NCBI RefSeq assembly: GCF_037094465.1
Contig: NZ_CP146609.1
Coordinates: 2,661,501-2,725,500, forward strand
Direction: 5' to 3'
From: Pseudodesulfovibrio sp. 5S69
GTDB lineage: Bacteria > Desulfobacterota > Desulfovibrionia > Desulfovibrionales > Desulfovibrionaceae
Length of the DNA: 64,000 bases
How positions within the stretch are numbered: position 1 is the stretch's first letter; each line of letters opens with the position of its first letter. Made by a program: the position numbers and the translations under genes. Positions 42,516 to 52,092 of the stretch are shown here, one piece after another. The notes beneath the pieces were generated by a model. That model worked only from the letters and a program-made list of their open reading frames with translations, was not told where the DNA came from and ran no database searches.

Positions 42516-42547
42516 AGGCCGATATTTCGGCACGGTTAAGGGGGCAA

Positions 42548-43135
42548 TTATACATTGGCGAGCCATGTGTCCACAAAGTGCAAGGTTTTTCCCAACGTCT
42601 CTTCCCGAGTCAATCCGGTGTTGTCGATGACGAACTCGGCCATGGAGTCCCGTTCAAAGGGCACATCCACTCCAATAACATCACCCAACCCATAAAATTC
42701 ATTACCTGTTTCCTTGCGAAGCAGGGCCTTGCGATAGAGATCGGCCATAACTTTTCCGGCGGGCCGGGCGGCCTCCCGCGCCATGGCCGTTTCCAACTCG
42801 CATTCAACGAATATTTCGGCGAATCGAGAAATTTTATCCCGCGCGACACGACGCATGGATACCTTATGTGCCGAGCCGTCCAGAATCACGTTGCGCCCTT
42901 CGCGTACCAGCCCGGCCGCCTCCTCGGCAAACATCCAGTAGGCCGCCTCACGCTCCTCGGGAGTGTATTCCGGTTCCGGGAAATAGGCCTTGCGCCGCTC
43001 GTCCATCTGCAACAGGACCGTGTGCACACCGCGACCCTCCAGGGCATCGTGCAGGCCGCGTGCCAGGGTGGACTTGCCGCTGCCGGGCAGCCCCACGACC
43101 CAGACCGCCCAGCCCTCACCGCTCCGGCCGGCCAT
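42548..43135 (-). CDS. Adenylyl-sulfate-kinase-like P-loop kinase
   Basis: 195 aa. Walker A GLPGSGKSTLARGLHDAL near residue 15 and LYRKALLRK resembles the APS-kinase region, but the typical DGD substrate motif is replaced (LLQMDERRKAYFPE). In an organism expected to reduce sulfate by APS reductase rather than via PAPS, a biosynthetic APS kinase is not obviously needed. It follows the APH-type kinase gene with 5 bases, so it is part of a kinase trio. Name is by fold; substrate unknown. Confidence 0.65.
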   Translation of the reverse strand: MAGRSGEGWAVWVVGLPGSGKSTLARGLHDALEGRGVHTVLLQMDERRKAYFPEPEYTPEEREAAYWMFAEEAAGLVREGRNVILDGSAHKVSMRRVARDKISRFAEIFVECELETAMAREAARPAGKVMADLYRKALLRKETGNEFYGLGDVIGVDVPFERDSMAEFVIDNTGLTREETLGKTLHFVDTWLANV

Positions 43136-43140
43136 ACGCC

Positions 43141-44223
43141 CTACTCCAGGTACCGGTTGACGTGTTCCCAGTCGAAGACCTCGTCTTCAAGGACGTTGGA
43201 CACGAAATTGAACAGGCGCCGGCGCACCGGATCGGGGTGGTCGGGATACCACTCGGGGGAGGCGATGACCAGGCCGCGAAAGACGCAGAACGGGGCCAGA
43301 ACCTCAAGGACCTCGGTGTCCCCGGTGCGCTCCAGGTACTCCCCGAAATAGGCGGTGTAGAGTTCCCGGAAGGGACCGGCCAGCTTCTCGTGGTCGTACA
43401 GGGACCAGAGCAGATAGTTGACGGCCATGGAGGCCAGGTCGCCGCCCGGCTCGCCCCACTCGCCTCGGCTGCGGTCGAGCACCGAAAAGTCCCCGTCGTC
43501 GGTGACGAGCACGTTCCACGGGTGGAAGTCCCCGTGCACCGCGCTCAGCCGGTGCGCGTAGGCCTTGAGCTTCCAGCGCCAGTCGATGAGCCGCTTTTCC
43601 AAGGCCCGGAAACGGTCCCCGCCGAAAAAGGCGTAGTCGCGGGGAAAGGCCTCATCCACCAACCCGAGGATGCACTCGCTGGCCCCGAGCAGGTTGCGGA
43701 TGCGCCGAGAATACAGAGGCGGATCATCGAGCTTTTCGGCGTGCACCCCGGCCAGCCAGCGGGCGAACTCGCGGGCCGTTTCCAGGTCCCGGTCGAGCAA
43801 CCCGTGCGCCCGGATGCGCTCCAGGTCGAGGAAATAGTCGTGTCCCTGGAGCTTCTCGTTAACGATAAAGAACTCCTTGGGGTCCTTCATCGGGATGAGC
43901 GCGTCCGAGCCGTCCACGTAGCCGAGCCCGAGGGGATGGACATGGCGGGCCATGCGAGCCGAGGTCTCGTACTGGAACATGAGGATCGCGGCGCGGTCCC
44001 AGTAGAACTGGTGGCCGTACTTGTCGCCCTTCATGACCGAAAACACGGCCTCCCTGACCTCGCCGCCGGTTTCAAAATGGACAAGAAGGGGCTTGCCGTA
44101 GCCGAACCCCTTCATGCCCTGCGCGTCGAGGCTGCCGATGTCGCCTGCGGCCAGAAGCCGGGCGTCGTCGCCGTACACACGCCGCAGATATGTTTCGATG
44201 GCCTGGACCTTGAGTTCGATCAT
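43141..44223 (-). CDS. Aminoglycoside-phosphotransferase-fold kinase (small-molecule phosphotransferase)
   Basis: 360 aa of the APH/choline-kinase fold. The catalytic loop is HGDFHPWNVLV (near residue 226); the position of the metal motif reads VLDRSRGEWGEPGGDLASMA, so Asp-Arg replaces the usual D-[YWF]-E. Substrate unknown; aminoglycoside resistance is not implied. 30 bases after the PfkB gene and 5 before the APS-kinase-like gene. Confidence 0.7.
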   Translation of the reverse strand: MIELKVQAIETYLRRVYGDDARLLAAGDIGSLDAQGMKGFGYGKPLLVHFETGGEVREAVFSVMKGDKYGHQFYWDRAAILMFQYETSARMARHVHPLGLGYVDGSDALIPMKDPKEFFIVNEKLQGHDYFLDLERIRAHGLLDRDLETAREFARWLAGVHAEKLDDPPLYSRRIRNLLGASECILGLVDEAFPRDYAFFGGDRFRALEKRLIDWRWKLKAYAHRLSAVHGDFHPWNVLVTDDGDFSVLDRSRGEWGEPGGDLASMAVNYLLWSLYDHEKLAGPFRELYTAYFGEYLERTGDTEVLEVLAPFCVFRGLVIASPEWYPDHPDPVRRRLFNFVSNVLEDEVFDWEHVNRYLE

Positions 44224-44253
44224 GTCGCCCTCCCCGGCCTTGTCGGGCCGCAG

Positions 44254-45189
44254 CTACGTCAGGGGTCCGAAAACCGATTCGTAACGCTCGGTGAATTCCT
44301 CCAGGGTGAAGGAGTGCTCCTGGGTGCCCTTGAACTCCACCGCATAGGTGGCGCAGGTGGCGCCCAGCTTACAGGCTTCAGCCACGGTCTTGCCCATGGC
44401 CAGCCCCTTGAGCAGCCCGGCGCGGAAGGCATCTCCGGCCCCGGTGGGGTCCAGCACTTCCCTGGCCGGAACCACGCCGATGGTGGTGTCCCCGTCCTCG
44501 CAGCTGACCATGGAGCCTTTTTCGCCCAGGGTGGTGATCAGGTAGCCCACCTGGTCGACGATATCCTCCTTGGTCATGCCCGTGGACTTCATGACCATCT
44601 CCAACTCGTAGTCATTGACGATCAGGATCTCCGCGCCGTTGACGGCCTCCTTCAGCCTGTCGCCGCCCAGGGCCGGAATCTGCTGGCCCGGATCGAAGAT
44701 GTAAGGGATGCCGTGCTCGCGGTAGTATTTCGGGTGATCGACCATGTCGTTGATGTTGCCCGGCGCGATGAGGCCGATGGCGTCGGACGGATCGATGCGG
44801 GTCATGTCGTACTGGCTGGGGTATTTCATGGCCCCGGGATTGAACCCGTTGATCTGGTTGTCGGACATGTCGGTGGTGATGTAGCACCCGGCGGTAAACT
44901 CCTGGTCGATGGTCCGGATGCCGTCCAGGGCGATGCCATACTGCTGAAGGCGCTCGTCGTAAGGGCCGAAGTCCTTGCCAACCTGGCTCAGGATGGTGGA
45001 TTTCTCGCCCAGCAGGGACAGGTTGTATGCGATGTTGCCCGCCGTGCCGCCGAATCGCTCAACCAGCCCGTCCACCAGGAAGGACACATTGAGAATATGT
45101 ATCTTGTCCGGCAGGATATGATTGGAAAACTTGTCGGGAAAGGTCATGATGCGGTCGAAGGCCAGGGACCCGGAAATGTAGATCTGCAT
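44254..45189 (-). CDS. PfkB-family carbohydrate/nucleoside kinase (adenosine-kinase-like)
   Basis: 311 aa ribokinase-fold. N-terminal GSLAFDRIM, GGTAGNIAYNLSLLG, PGNINDMVDHPKYY, and the catalytic motif DPTGAGDAFRAGLL (anion hole/Asp, near residue 245) identify PfkB. Similar to bacterial adenosine-kinase-like members, so a nucleoside or sugar substrate is possible. RBS AGGAG 5 bases ahead. First gene of the kinase trio. Confidence 0.85.
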   Translation of the reverse strand: MQIYISGSLAFDRIMTFPDKFSNHILPDKIHILNVSFLVDGLVERFGGTAGNIAYNLSLLGEKSTILSQVGKDFGPYDERLQQYGIALDGIRTIDQEFTAGCYITTDMSDNQINGFNPGAMKYPSQYDMTRIDPSDAIGLIAPGNINDMVDHPKYYREHGIPYIFDPGQQIPALGGDRLKEAVNGAEILIVNDYELEMVMKSTGMTKEDIVDQVGYLITTLGEKGSMVSCEDGDTTIGVVPAREVLDPTGAGDAFRAGLLKGLAMGKTVAEACKLGATCATYAVEFKGTQEHSFTLEEFTERYESVFGPLT

Positions 45190-45249
45190 GTGTTCTCCTA
45201 AAGAAGCTGATTCGGTTGACGCGAACCTACGTGCAGGGCCGCCCCCCTG

Positions 45250-45588
45250 TCAACGGGAGCCCTTTTCACCGCCGCCCACCGTCTCGGTCCGAATCCATTC
45301 GAGAAAGTCCGGGTTGCCGCCGGTGATGGGCAGGGAAACCACGCACGGGACCTCGTACCCGTGGGCCGCCTTGACGGCATCTGTCAACGGTTCCACCAGG
45401 CCGTCCCTGGTCTTGGCGATGAGCACCGTCTCCTCGCCCCGTTCCACCTTTCCCCGCCACCAGTAGAGCGAGCGCATGCCGGGCAGGATGTTCACGCAGG
45501 CCGCCAGCCGCCGCTCCACGAGCATGGCCCCGATGGTCTCGGCCTCATCCGGAGATGCGCAGGTGATGTAGATGAACGATTCGGACAT
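45250..45588 (-). CDS. cutA: Divalent cation tolerance protein CutA
   Basis: 112 aa from ATG 45588 (CGGAGG ahead). CutA1 trimer fold motifs: [46 protein letters not shown] and [24 protein letters not shown]. The family is linked to copper tolerance though its true role is unsettled. Longer in-frame start lacks support. Confidence 0.95.
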   Translation of the reverse strand: MSESFIYITCASPDEAETIGAMLVERRLAACVNILPGMRSLYWWRGKVERGEETVLIAKTRDGLVEPLTDAVKAAHGYEVPCVVSLPITGGNPDFLEWIRTETVGGGEKGSR

Positions 45589-45708
45589 GGGTTCCTCCGT
45601 TTTCATGGATGATACATGGTTCGCCGAAGGACGCAACCGGAGGGCGGAATCTTTGGCGCTTGAGCCGCGCGGCCGCAGGTGCTAACAACCCTCCGACACG
45701 GAGTACAC

Positions 45709-46347
45709 ATGAACAAGAAAGAACGCGCAGCAGAAATATTCGACCGCCTCTCGAAGCGGTATCCCTCTCCCAAACCGGCCCTGGACTACACCAATCCCTG
45801 GGAACTGCTGGTGGCCACGGCCCTTTCCGCCCAATGCACGGACGAACGGGTCAACAAGGTCACCCCGGTCTTCTTCGAGCGCTGGCCCGAGATCAGGGAC
45901 GCGGCCGAAGCCGACGTGGCCGAGATCGAGGACGTGGTCCGGTCCACGGGATTTTTCCGCAACAAGGCCAAAAACATCAAGGCCGCGGCCCAGCGGATCA
46001 TGAGCGAATACGGCGGCGAGGTCCCCCGGACCATGGCCGAACTGATCACGCTCGGCGGCGTGGCCCGCAAGACCGCAAGCATCGTCCTGGCCAACGCGTT
46101 CGGCGTGAACGAGGGCATCGCCGTGGACACCCACGTGAAGCGGCTGGCCTTCCGCATGGGGCTGACGACCAAGACCGAACCCGTGCAGGTAGAAAAGGAT
46201 CTCATGCCCCTCTTTCCGCAGGATGCCTGGGGCGACGTGAACCATCTCCTGGTCTTCTTCGGCCGGGAGGTCTGCCCGGCCCGCAAGCCCCAGTGCGACA
46301 TCTGCGAACTCAACGACATCTGCCCGAAAAAGGGGGTCAACCAATGA
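45709..46347 (+). CDS. nth: Endonuclease III
   Basis: Base-excision repair glycosylase/AP lyase for oxidised pyrimidines, 212 aa. HhH catalytic region [18 protein letters not shown] (Lys), [15 protein letters not shown] (Asp), and C-terminal [4Fe-4S] motif [17 protein letters not shown] (CX6CX2CX5C). Start ATG 45709 after CACGGAG. ATGA overlap with tgt. Confidence 0.96.
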   Translation: MNKKERAAEIFDRLSKRYPSPKPALDYTNPWELLVATALSAQCTDERVNKVTPVFFERWPEIRDAAEADVAEIEDVVRSTGFFRNKAKNIKAAAQRIMSEYGGEVPRTMAELITLGGVARKTASIVLANAFGVNEGIAVDTHVKRLAFRMGLTTKTEPVQVEKDLMPLFPQDAWGDVNHLLVFFGREVCPARKPQCDICELNDICPKKGVNQ

Positions 46348-47462
46348 CCAGGCCCGGCGATTTCACCATCCATGCCACGGACAACCTGGCCCGGCGCGCC
46401 ACCCTGAGCACGGCGCACGGCGACATCCAGACGCCCATCTTCATGCCGGTCGGCACGCAGGGCACGGTCAAGAGCCTGACCCCGCTCGACCTGGAGGAAA
46501 TGGAGGCCCAGATCATCCTGGGCAACACCTACCACCTGTACCTGCGGCCCGGCGACGAGCTGGTGGCCCGACGCGGCGGCCTGCACAAGTTCGCGAACTG
46601 GAAGCGCCCCATCCTGACCGACTCAGGAGGGTTCCAGGTCTTCAGCCTGGAGGGCATCCGCAAGTTGTCCGAGGAAGGCGTGGAATTCCGCTCCTACATC
46701 GACGGCTCCAAGCACTTTTTCTCCCCGGAAAAGGCCATCGACATCCAGAAAAACCTCGGCTCGGACATCATGATGGTGCTCGATGAGTGCGTGGGCTACG
46801 GCAACGACCGCGCCTACACCGAGAAGTCCCTGGAGATGACCACCCGCTGGGCGCAGCGCTGCCGCGACCACTACCCCAAGGGCAGCGGCGACCAGATCAT
46901 GTTCGGCATCGTCCAGGGCGGGTTCTACAAGGACCTGCGCGACCGCAGCCTGGAACAACTGCGCGGGATCGACTTCGAGGGGTTTGCCATCGGCGGCCTG
47001 TCCGTGGGCGAGTCAACCGAAGAGATGTACGACATCCTGCACCACATCGCGCCCAAGCTGCCATCCGACAAGCCGCGCTACCTCATGGGCGTGGGCACCC
47101 CGCTGGACATCCTGGAAGGGGTTTCGGCAGGCGTGGACATGTTCGACTGCGTCCTGCCCTCGCGCAACGCCCGCAACGGGACCCTGTTCACCTCCACGGG
47201 CAAGGTCAACATCAAACGGGCCGAATACGCCGAGGACGACTCGCCGCTGGATCCGAACTGCGGCTGCTACACCTGCCGCAACTTCACCAAAGCGTATCTG
47301 CGGCACCTGTACATGGCCAAGGAGCTGCTCTCCTACCGGCTGAACACCTACCACAATCTGTACTTCTACCTGGACCTGATGAAGCAGATCAGAAAGGCCA
47401 TCGAGGAAGGCACCTTCCGGGAACTCAAGGCTAAGTACGAAGCGGCCTACGGCCAGCGTTAG
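46344..47462 (+). CDS. tgt: tRNA-guanine (queuine) transglycosylase
   Basis: Exchanges G34 for preQ1 in GUN-anticodon tRNAs. 372 aa from ATG 46344, which overlaps the nth stop (ATGA). TSGGFQV-type motif [10 protein letters not shown] (nucleophile region), [27 protein letters not shown] and the Zn site [17 protein letters not shown] are present. A much longer open frame upstream belongs to nth in another frame and is not used. Confidence 0.96.
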   Translation: MTRPGDFTIHATDNLARRATLSTAHGDIQTPIFMPVGTQGTVKSLTPLDLEEMEAQIILGNTYHLYLRPGDELVARRGGLHKFANWKRPILTDSGGFQVFSLEGIRKLSEEGVEFRSYIDGSKHFFSPEKAIDIQKNLGSDIMMVLDECVGYGNDRAYTEKSLEMTTRWAQRCRDHYPKGSGDQIMFGIVQGGFYKDLRDRSLEQLRGIDFEGFAIGGLSVGESTEEMYDILHHIAPKLPSDKPRYLMGVGTPLDILEGVSAGVDMFDCVLPSRNARNGTLFTSTGKVNIKRAEYAEDDSPLDPNCGCYTCRNFTKAYLRHLYMAKELLSYRLNTYHNLYFYLDLMKQIRKAIEEGTFRELKAKYEAAYGQR

Positions 47463-47471
47463 GGGATTCGG

Positions 47472-48860
47472 TCAGGACCGCTGCGGGCAGCGCCCCGCTT
47501 CGTCTTCCGGAACGATGTTGAAGACGGCGCCGGGATACTCCTCGGCGCATTGCAGCAGGGTCAGGTTGGCCGGGCTGTTGGCCGTGGCCTCGCCCAGGTC
47601 CCCCAAGATGCGGTCGAGAAAGCCGTACTTCTGGTCGAACTCGGCAAATACCCGCTGCTCCCCCTCCATGTTCACGGCCCGGATGACGTCGAGCACGCGC
47701 ACGTCCGACAACTCGCGGGCCGGGGCGTAGACTTCGCACCCCGGCACTTCGGCCGGGACGGTGTAGCCCGCGTGCTGCAACACGCCGAACAGATCCGAGA
47801 CCAGGGTGGCCGGGGCCATGAGGCCATCGGATATCTCCTCCACGGACGGCAGCGGGCTGCCCTCGTGGAAGCGCTTGGCCAGCACAACCATCATCAATAC
47901 CGCGATCTTCTGTCGCTCATAGGGCGTGGCCGTGCCGAAATAGCGCTGTTTGACGAAGGAATTTATGTTCTGCCAGGCATGGCTCACCTGGGCCCCGAGC
48001 AAGACGATGACCCAGCTCAGGTAGATCCAGACCAGGAGCAGGGGCAGTTGGGCGAAACTGCCGTAAATGGCGTTGTACTTGACCGCCCCGATCTGCCAAT
48101 TGATGTACAGCCACTGGGCCATCTGCCACAGGACGCCGCCGACCACGCCGCCGATGAGCGCGGCGCGGATGCGCACGCGGGTGTTGGGGATGAATGCGTA
48201 CATCATGGAAAAGGCCATGATGATCAACAGATACGGCACGGTCTTGAGAAACATGGTCTCCAGGTAGCCGATGGCCTTGAGGCTCATCATCCTGGCGATG
48301 AAATCCTGATTTTGCAGGCTGAAGTTGAAGCTCGATGCGATGAACATGAAGATCGGGCCGAAGAGAATGATCGGAAAGAAGTCCGTTATCCTGCGCCAGG
48401 CGGAGCGCCCCTTGTTCACGCTCCAGATGACGTTGAAGGCCTTTTCGATGGTCCCGACCAGGGAAAGAACGGTGATGAGCAGCGTGACCACACCGACCCA
48501 GCCCAGGGCCTGAACGTTGGTCCGGTCGATGTATTCGATGATCTTGTCCGCCACCTCGGGCTGGCCCGTGGTCAGATGCAGGATCAGGTCTCGCATCTTC
48601 CCGGTGTTCTGGAACCCGAACCCCTTGGAAATGGAGAAGGCCACGGCCAGAAACGGGACGATGGACAGGATGGTGGTGAAGGTCAGAGCCGCCGCTCGGA
48701 TGATGGTCTGGTCCTTCATGAAGCTGAAGACCACCAGATAGAGCATGCGGCAGGCCCCCCGCCAGGTGCGCACCAGATATGGGGTATCCTGGGTGTTGCG
48801 CTTCCAGATACCCTCCACAAAATGCCTCTTTAGCTGTACGACCTTCCGCTCCAGACTCAT
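47472..48860 (-). CDS. YihY/BrkB family inner-membrane protein
   Basis: 462 aa from ATG 48860 (GTGGAGC ahead). Six or so hydrophobic helices through residue about 300 (IIRAAALTFTTILSIVPFLAVAFSI, ALGWVGVVTLLITVLSLV, FPIILFGPIFMFIASSF, YLLIIMAFSMMYAFIP, YGSFAQLPLLLVWIYLSWVIVLLG), then a soluble wHTH-like tail. Formerly called ribonuclease BN; activity doubtful. Convergent with tgt with a 9-base gap. Confidence 0.9.
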   Translation of the reverse strand: MSLERKVVQLKRHFVEGIWKRNTQDTPYLVRTWRGACRMLYLVVFSFMKDQTIIRAAALTFTTILSIVPFLAVAFSISKGFGFQNTGKMRDLILHLTTGQPEVADKIIEYIDRTNVQALGWVGVVTLLITVLSLVGTIEKAFNVIWSVNKGRSAWRRITDFFPIILFGPIFMFIASSFNFSLQNQDFIARMMSLKAIGYLETMFLKTVPYLLIIMAFSMMYAFIPNTRVRIRAALIGGVVGGVLWQMAQWLYINWQIGAVKYNAIYGSFAQLPLLLVWIYLSWVIVLLGAQVSHAWQNINSFVKQRYFGTATPYERQKIAVLMMVVLAKRFHEGSPLPSVEEISDGLMAPATLVSDLFGVLQHAGYTVPAEVPGCEVYAPARELSDVRVLDVIRAVNMEGEQRVFAEFDQKYGFLDRILGDLGEATANSPANLTLLQCAEEYPGAVFNIVPEDEAGRCPQRS

Positions 48861-48945
48861 GACCGCTCCACGTGGGGAAAAAGGTTCCATCCTGCTTGTC
48901 GCTTACACCCTTTGCGGACGCGCAGGCAAGCCGACCGCGCCTTGA

Positions 48946-51900
48946 TCAGAACAAATCCCGCAAAAATTCGAAGGACTTCTTGGGCAGGCTGAGGATATTC
49001 AGCACCGTGTCGTTGAGTATCCGGCCCGTGGGTACCTCCACCTTGGGGTCGGTCAGCTTGCCCGTCAGGTGCAGGGTCACACTCGGCACCGCCACGAAAT
49101 CGTTGCGGATCGACACGTCGATGGAATTGGCGGGCAGGCTGAAGCCGCCCTCGCCGTAAGCCTGCAGCACGGGCGGGGCCTCCAGCCGGCACTTGTCGAG
49201 GGTGAACACCCCCTGCTTCACCGTGGCCTCGGTGAATGACCGGCGAAAGGCCGTGCGACCGTTGGACTTGCGCTGCCGGTCCGCACCGATCTGCCCGACC
49301 CGGCCCGTGTCGACTGATTTGGGCTGGATGTCCCATCCGGTGAACTTGAACGAGCCGTTGGTGATTCTGACCGAGGCCGTGCCGTTCAAGTTCGCCAGGA
49401 TGTCGTCGTCGGTCCGCCCCACGCTGCGCAGGTCCCCCTTGATGTCCGTCTCGCCGCGCAGATATTCGCGGTCGGCCATGTCCTTCATGAACGGGCCGGC
49501 CTGCATGCCCTTCACGTCCAGCAGCAGGTGCAGGTCCAGGGCCTTCTCTCCGGCCTTGCCTTCCAGGTCCGCCGCGAGCGCCCCGCCATGGAGCGTGCCG
49601 TGCATCTTGGCCAGATGGATGATCCCATCGTTGGCGCGGACAAAGCCTTCCAGCGACTCGCTGTGGACGCGGGCCAGGGTGAACTCCTGGAAGAAGACCT
49701 TGCCGTTGAGCTTGAGAAAACGGAGGAATTTCAGGGGCAGGTCCGTGGGCGTCGACTCGGGTTTCCTGTCCGCGCGGATATCGTTCAAGGTGGGGGCCGG
49801 AGCCGGCGCCAGGTAACGGTCCAGATTGAAGGCTCCGGCGGCCAGGGAAAAGGCGAACAGAGGTCGGGCGTATCCGGTGCCGACCACGTGGCCCTTGAAC
49901 TGGGTGCCGTCCAGTTCGCCGCCGAGTTCGCTCAGGGTGAATCCTTTGCCGTCGGCCTTGAATTGCGCCCTCAGGGACGCCTTGCGCAGGGCGTCGGTGT
50001 CTCTGGTGCGGAGATTATCGCCGGTCAGGAGATAGACGATGCGCTTGGGATCGACCTGGGCCAAGGTCAGGCTGCCCTCCACCCGCCGGTCCTTGGTCGG
50101 TCCGGCCAGTCGGGCATCGCCCGTGAGGGTGGTCTCCAGGACCTGGAGCACACCGTCGGCAAGTGCGGCGCTGCCGTCCCGCGAGTCGAAGGCCACGGTC
50201 CCGCCGAAGGCCAGCCGCTTGGCCTCCTTGGGCAACAAGGGGGTGGTCAGGTAACCGTTGACGGCCATGCCCGGGCTCTTGGCGCGGAACTCGTCGACGG
50301 CCGTGGAAAGCGGCCCTTCCGCCGTGGCGTTGACCATTTCCAGATCGCCGGAACCGCGCATCTTCACGCCCGCCGACAGGAGGGCGTTCCAGACCCCTTT
50401 GCCGCCCTTTCCATCGGGGCGGACCTTCAGTTCCAGGTCGGCCTTGGCATATTTGAGAGAGAGGGGGCCGCCCTTCTGCCGCTCGACCTCGGCGCTGCCC
50501 TCGCCCAGAGAAAGCCGGACGAGCCCGTCGAGATGTTGCAGGATGTAGATGGAACGGGCTTCGGGCGGACAGGACATGGGCGGGACCGAAAATTCCAGAT
50601 GGGCCGTTGCCGGACCGTCCACGCGCACCGGAGCCCGCTGCAGGAATTCGAATCCCTGCCGCTGGGATTCGGCGTCGACCACCCCGTTCAGAGCCAGCGT
50701 CGGTTCGCCCTTCTTGTTCGTGCCCAGAGCCACGGTCATGTTCCCGCCGAGGGAGGCCATGCCCTCACGGATGGCCCCGGCGTCGAAGGTGATGCCCTTG
50801 TCCGTGGCGGCCACCTTCAGGCGGATGTCCGAAACCAGGGTATCCAACACCTCGAAACCGTCCGCCCGGATCGTGCCGCTGCCCCGGAAGGCCCGGAAGA
50901 ACGGCAGGCTGAAATCGTCCCACAGGAACGGGGTGCCGGTGCGGAACAGGGGCAGGTAGCGATCCAGGTCGATGGTGTCGGCACGCAGAGCGAAGTCGAA
51001 AACCGGCCTTGACCAGCCCTTGAAGCCGCATTGACCGCGCACGGTGATGTCGTCCAGGGTCAAGGCCAGGTTCTCGAAGCTCGCGCCGTCCTCGTTGACG
51101 TGCACGTAGGAGGCCACGGCGCTGCTGTCCAGCCCGTCCACGTCCTTGACCGGCAGGTCCGGGGCATACCGGGCGATAAGCGTGCGCGGCACAAAGGGAT
51201 GCACGGTGACGTGGCCCTTGAAGTCCAGCCCCTTGTCCAGGTCGCCGCTGGTCACGTCGCCCTCGGCGCGCAGACCGAACAGGCTGGCCTTGAAATCCTC
51301 GAAGGCCACGGTCCGCTTGTCCCAGTCCAGGCCCAGGTTGGCGATGAATTCGCCCGGCTCGGCGCCCTTGGGCAGGAAGCTTCCGTACACCTTGGCCTGG
51401 ACGCTGGTCTGGGAGAAGACCGGCGGAGTGCCGTCATCCATGACCCGGACCATGCCCTTGAGGACCAGGTCCGCGATGATCCCCTGATCGGCCCAGGAAA
51501 AGCCGCTCTTCAGGGAGAACGGCACATCCCCGCCCAGGGCGACGGTGCCCGTGTGGATGTCGATGCCGGAAAGCCTGTACTCGGTAGCCGCCATCTCGTC
51601 GCGGAACACGATCTCGGCCTTGGATATCTCCACGCTGTCCACGGCGAATGTCCAGCCCTGGTCCATGGCGGCGCCGGAACCGCTCCGCTCCACCAGGGAC
51701 TGCCAGTTGAAGACGCCCCTGTCGTCGCGGACCACGACCCCCTTGACCCCGCTGAGTTCCAGATATTCCACCTCGATGTGCCGGGAAAGGAGCGGAATGA
51801 TCCGTACGCTGATGCTGATGTCGTCGAACCGGGCCGCCGGATTGTCACCGAAGCCCGGTGCCTCGCCGATGGTCAGATCCTCCACGGTCAGGGCCAGCCG

Positions 51901-52092
51901 AGGCCAGACCGCGATGTCGATGTCCCCGCCAAGGGTCACGGGACGGCCCAGGACGGTCTCCAGGGTCTGGGTGAAGCGGGTGCGGAATTCGCCGGTGTCG
52001 ATATAGTAGGACGCCCACAGCAGCACGCCGGTGCAGACCAGGATGAGGGCCACCAGGCTCTCGACGAGGATGCGCGGCAGCCGCCTAAGCAT
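48946..52092 (-). CDS. AsmA-family protein
   Basis: 1048 aa, one N-terminal membrane anchor (RILVESLVALILVCTGVLLWASYYI in part) then a long periplasmic beta-groove-like region; AsmA N-terminal TRFTQTLETVLGRPVTLGGDID and repeated ...GLR.. segments; C-terminal AsmA_2 segment. AsmA-like proteins are thought to move phospholipids between membranes or affect outer-membrane assembly. The start overlaps the DUF89 stop by 8 bases. Confidence 0.85.
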   Translation of the reverse strand: MLRRLPRILVESLVALILVCTGVLLWASYYIDTGEFRTRFTQTLETVLGRPVTLGGDIDIAVWPRLALTVEDLTIGEAPGFGDNPAARFDDISISVRIIPLLSRHIEVEYLELSGVKGVVVRDDRGVFNWQSLVERSGSGAAMDQGWTFAVDSVEISKAEIVFRDEMAATEYRLSGIDIHTGTVALGGDVPFSLKSGFSWADQGIIADLVLKGMVRVMDDGTPPVFSQTSVQAKVYGSFLPKGAEPGEFIANLGLDWDKRTVAFEDFKASLFGLRAEGDVTSGDLDKGLDFKGHVTVHPFVPRTLIARYAPDLPVKDVDGLDSSAVASYVHVNEDGASFENLALTLDDITVRGQCGFKGWSRPVFDFALRADTIDLDRYLPLFRTGTPFLWDDFSLPFFRAFRGSGTIRADGFEVLDTLVSDIRLKVAATDKGITFDAGAIREGMASLGGNMTVALGTNKKGEPTLALNGVVDAESQRQGFEFLQRAPVRVDGPATAHLEFSVPPMSCPPEARSIYILQHLDGLVRLSLGEGSAEVERQKGGPLSLKYAKADLELKVRPDGKGGKGVWNALLSAGVKMRGSGDLEMVNATAEGPLSTAVDEFRAKSPGMAVNGYLTTPLLPKEAKRLAFGGTVAFDSRDGSAALADGVLQVLETTLTGDARLAGPTKDRRVEGSLTLAQVDPKRIVYLLTGDNLRTRDTDALRKASLRAQFKADGKGFTLSELGGELDGTQFKGHVVGTGYARPLFAFSLAAGAFNLDRYLAPAPAPTLNDIRADRKPESTPTDLPLKFLRFLKLNGKVFFQEFTLARVHSESLEGFVRANDGIIHLAKMHGTLHGGALAADLEGKAGEKALDLHLLLDVKGMQAGPFMKDMADREYLRGETDIKGDLRSVGRTDDDILANLNGTASVRITNGSFKFTGWDIQPKSVDTGRVGQIGADRQRKSNGRTAFRRSFTEATVKQGVFTLDKCRLEAPPVLQAYGEGGFSLPANSIDVSIRNDFVAVPSVTLHLTGKLTDPKVEVPTGRILNDTVLNILSLPKKSFEFLRDLF

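Noticed and set aside
42997..45201. Plus-strand 777-codon frame over the kinase trio
   Set aside because: Shadow of the three minus-strand kinases, whose motifs are clear.
45609..47462. A 617-codon open frame that includes tgt
   Set aside because: The first about 245 codons run through nth in another frame; the true tgt start at 46344 has an ATGA overlap with nth.
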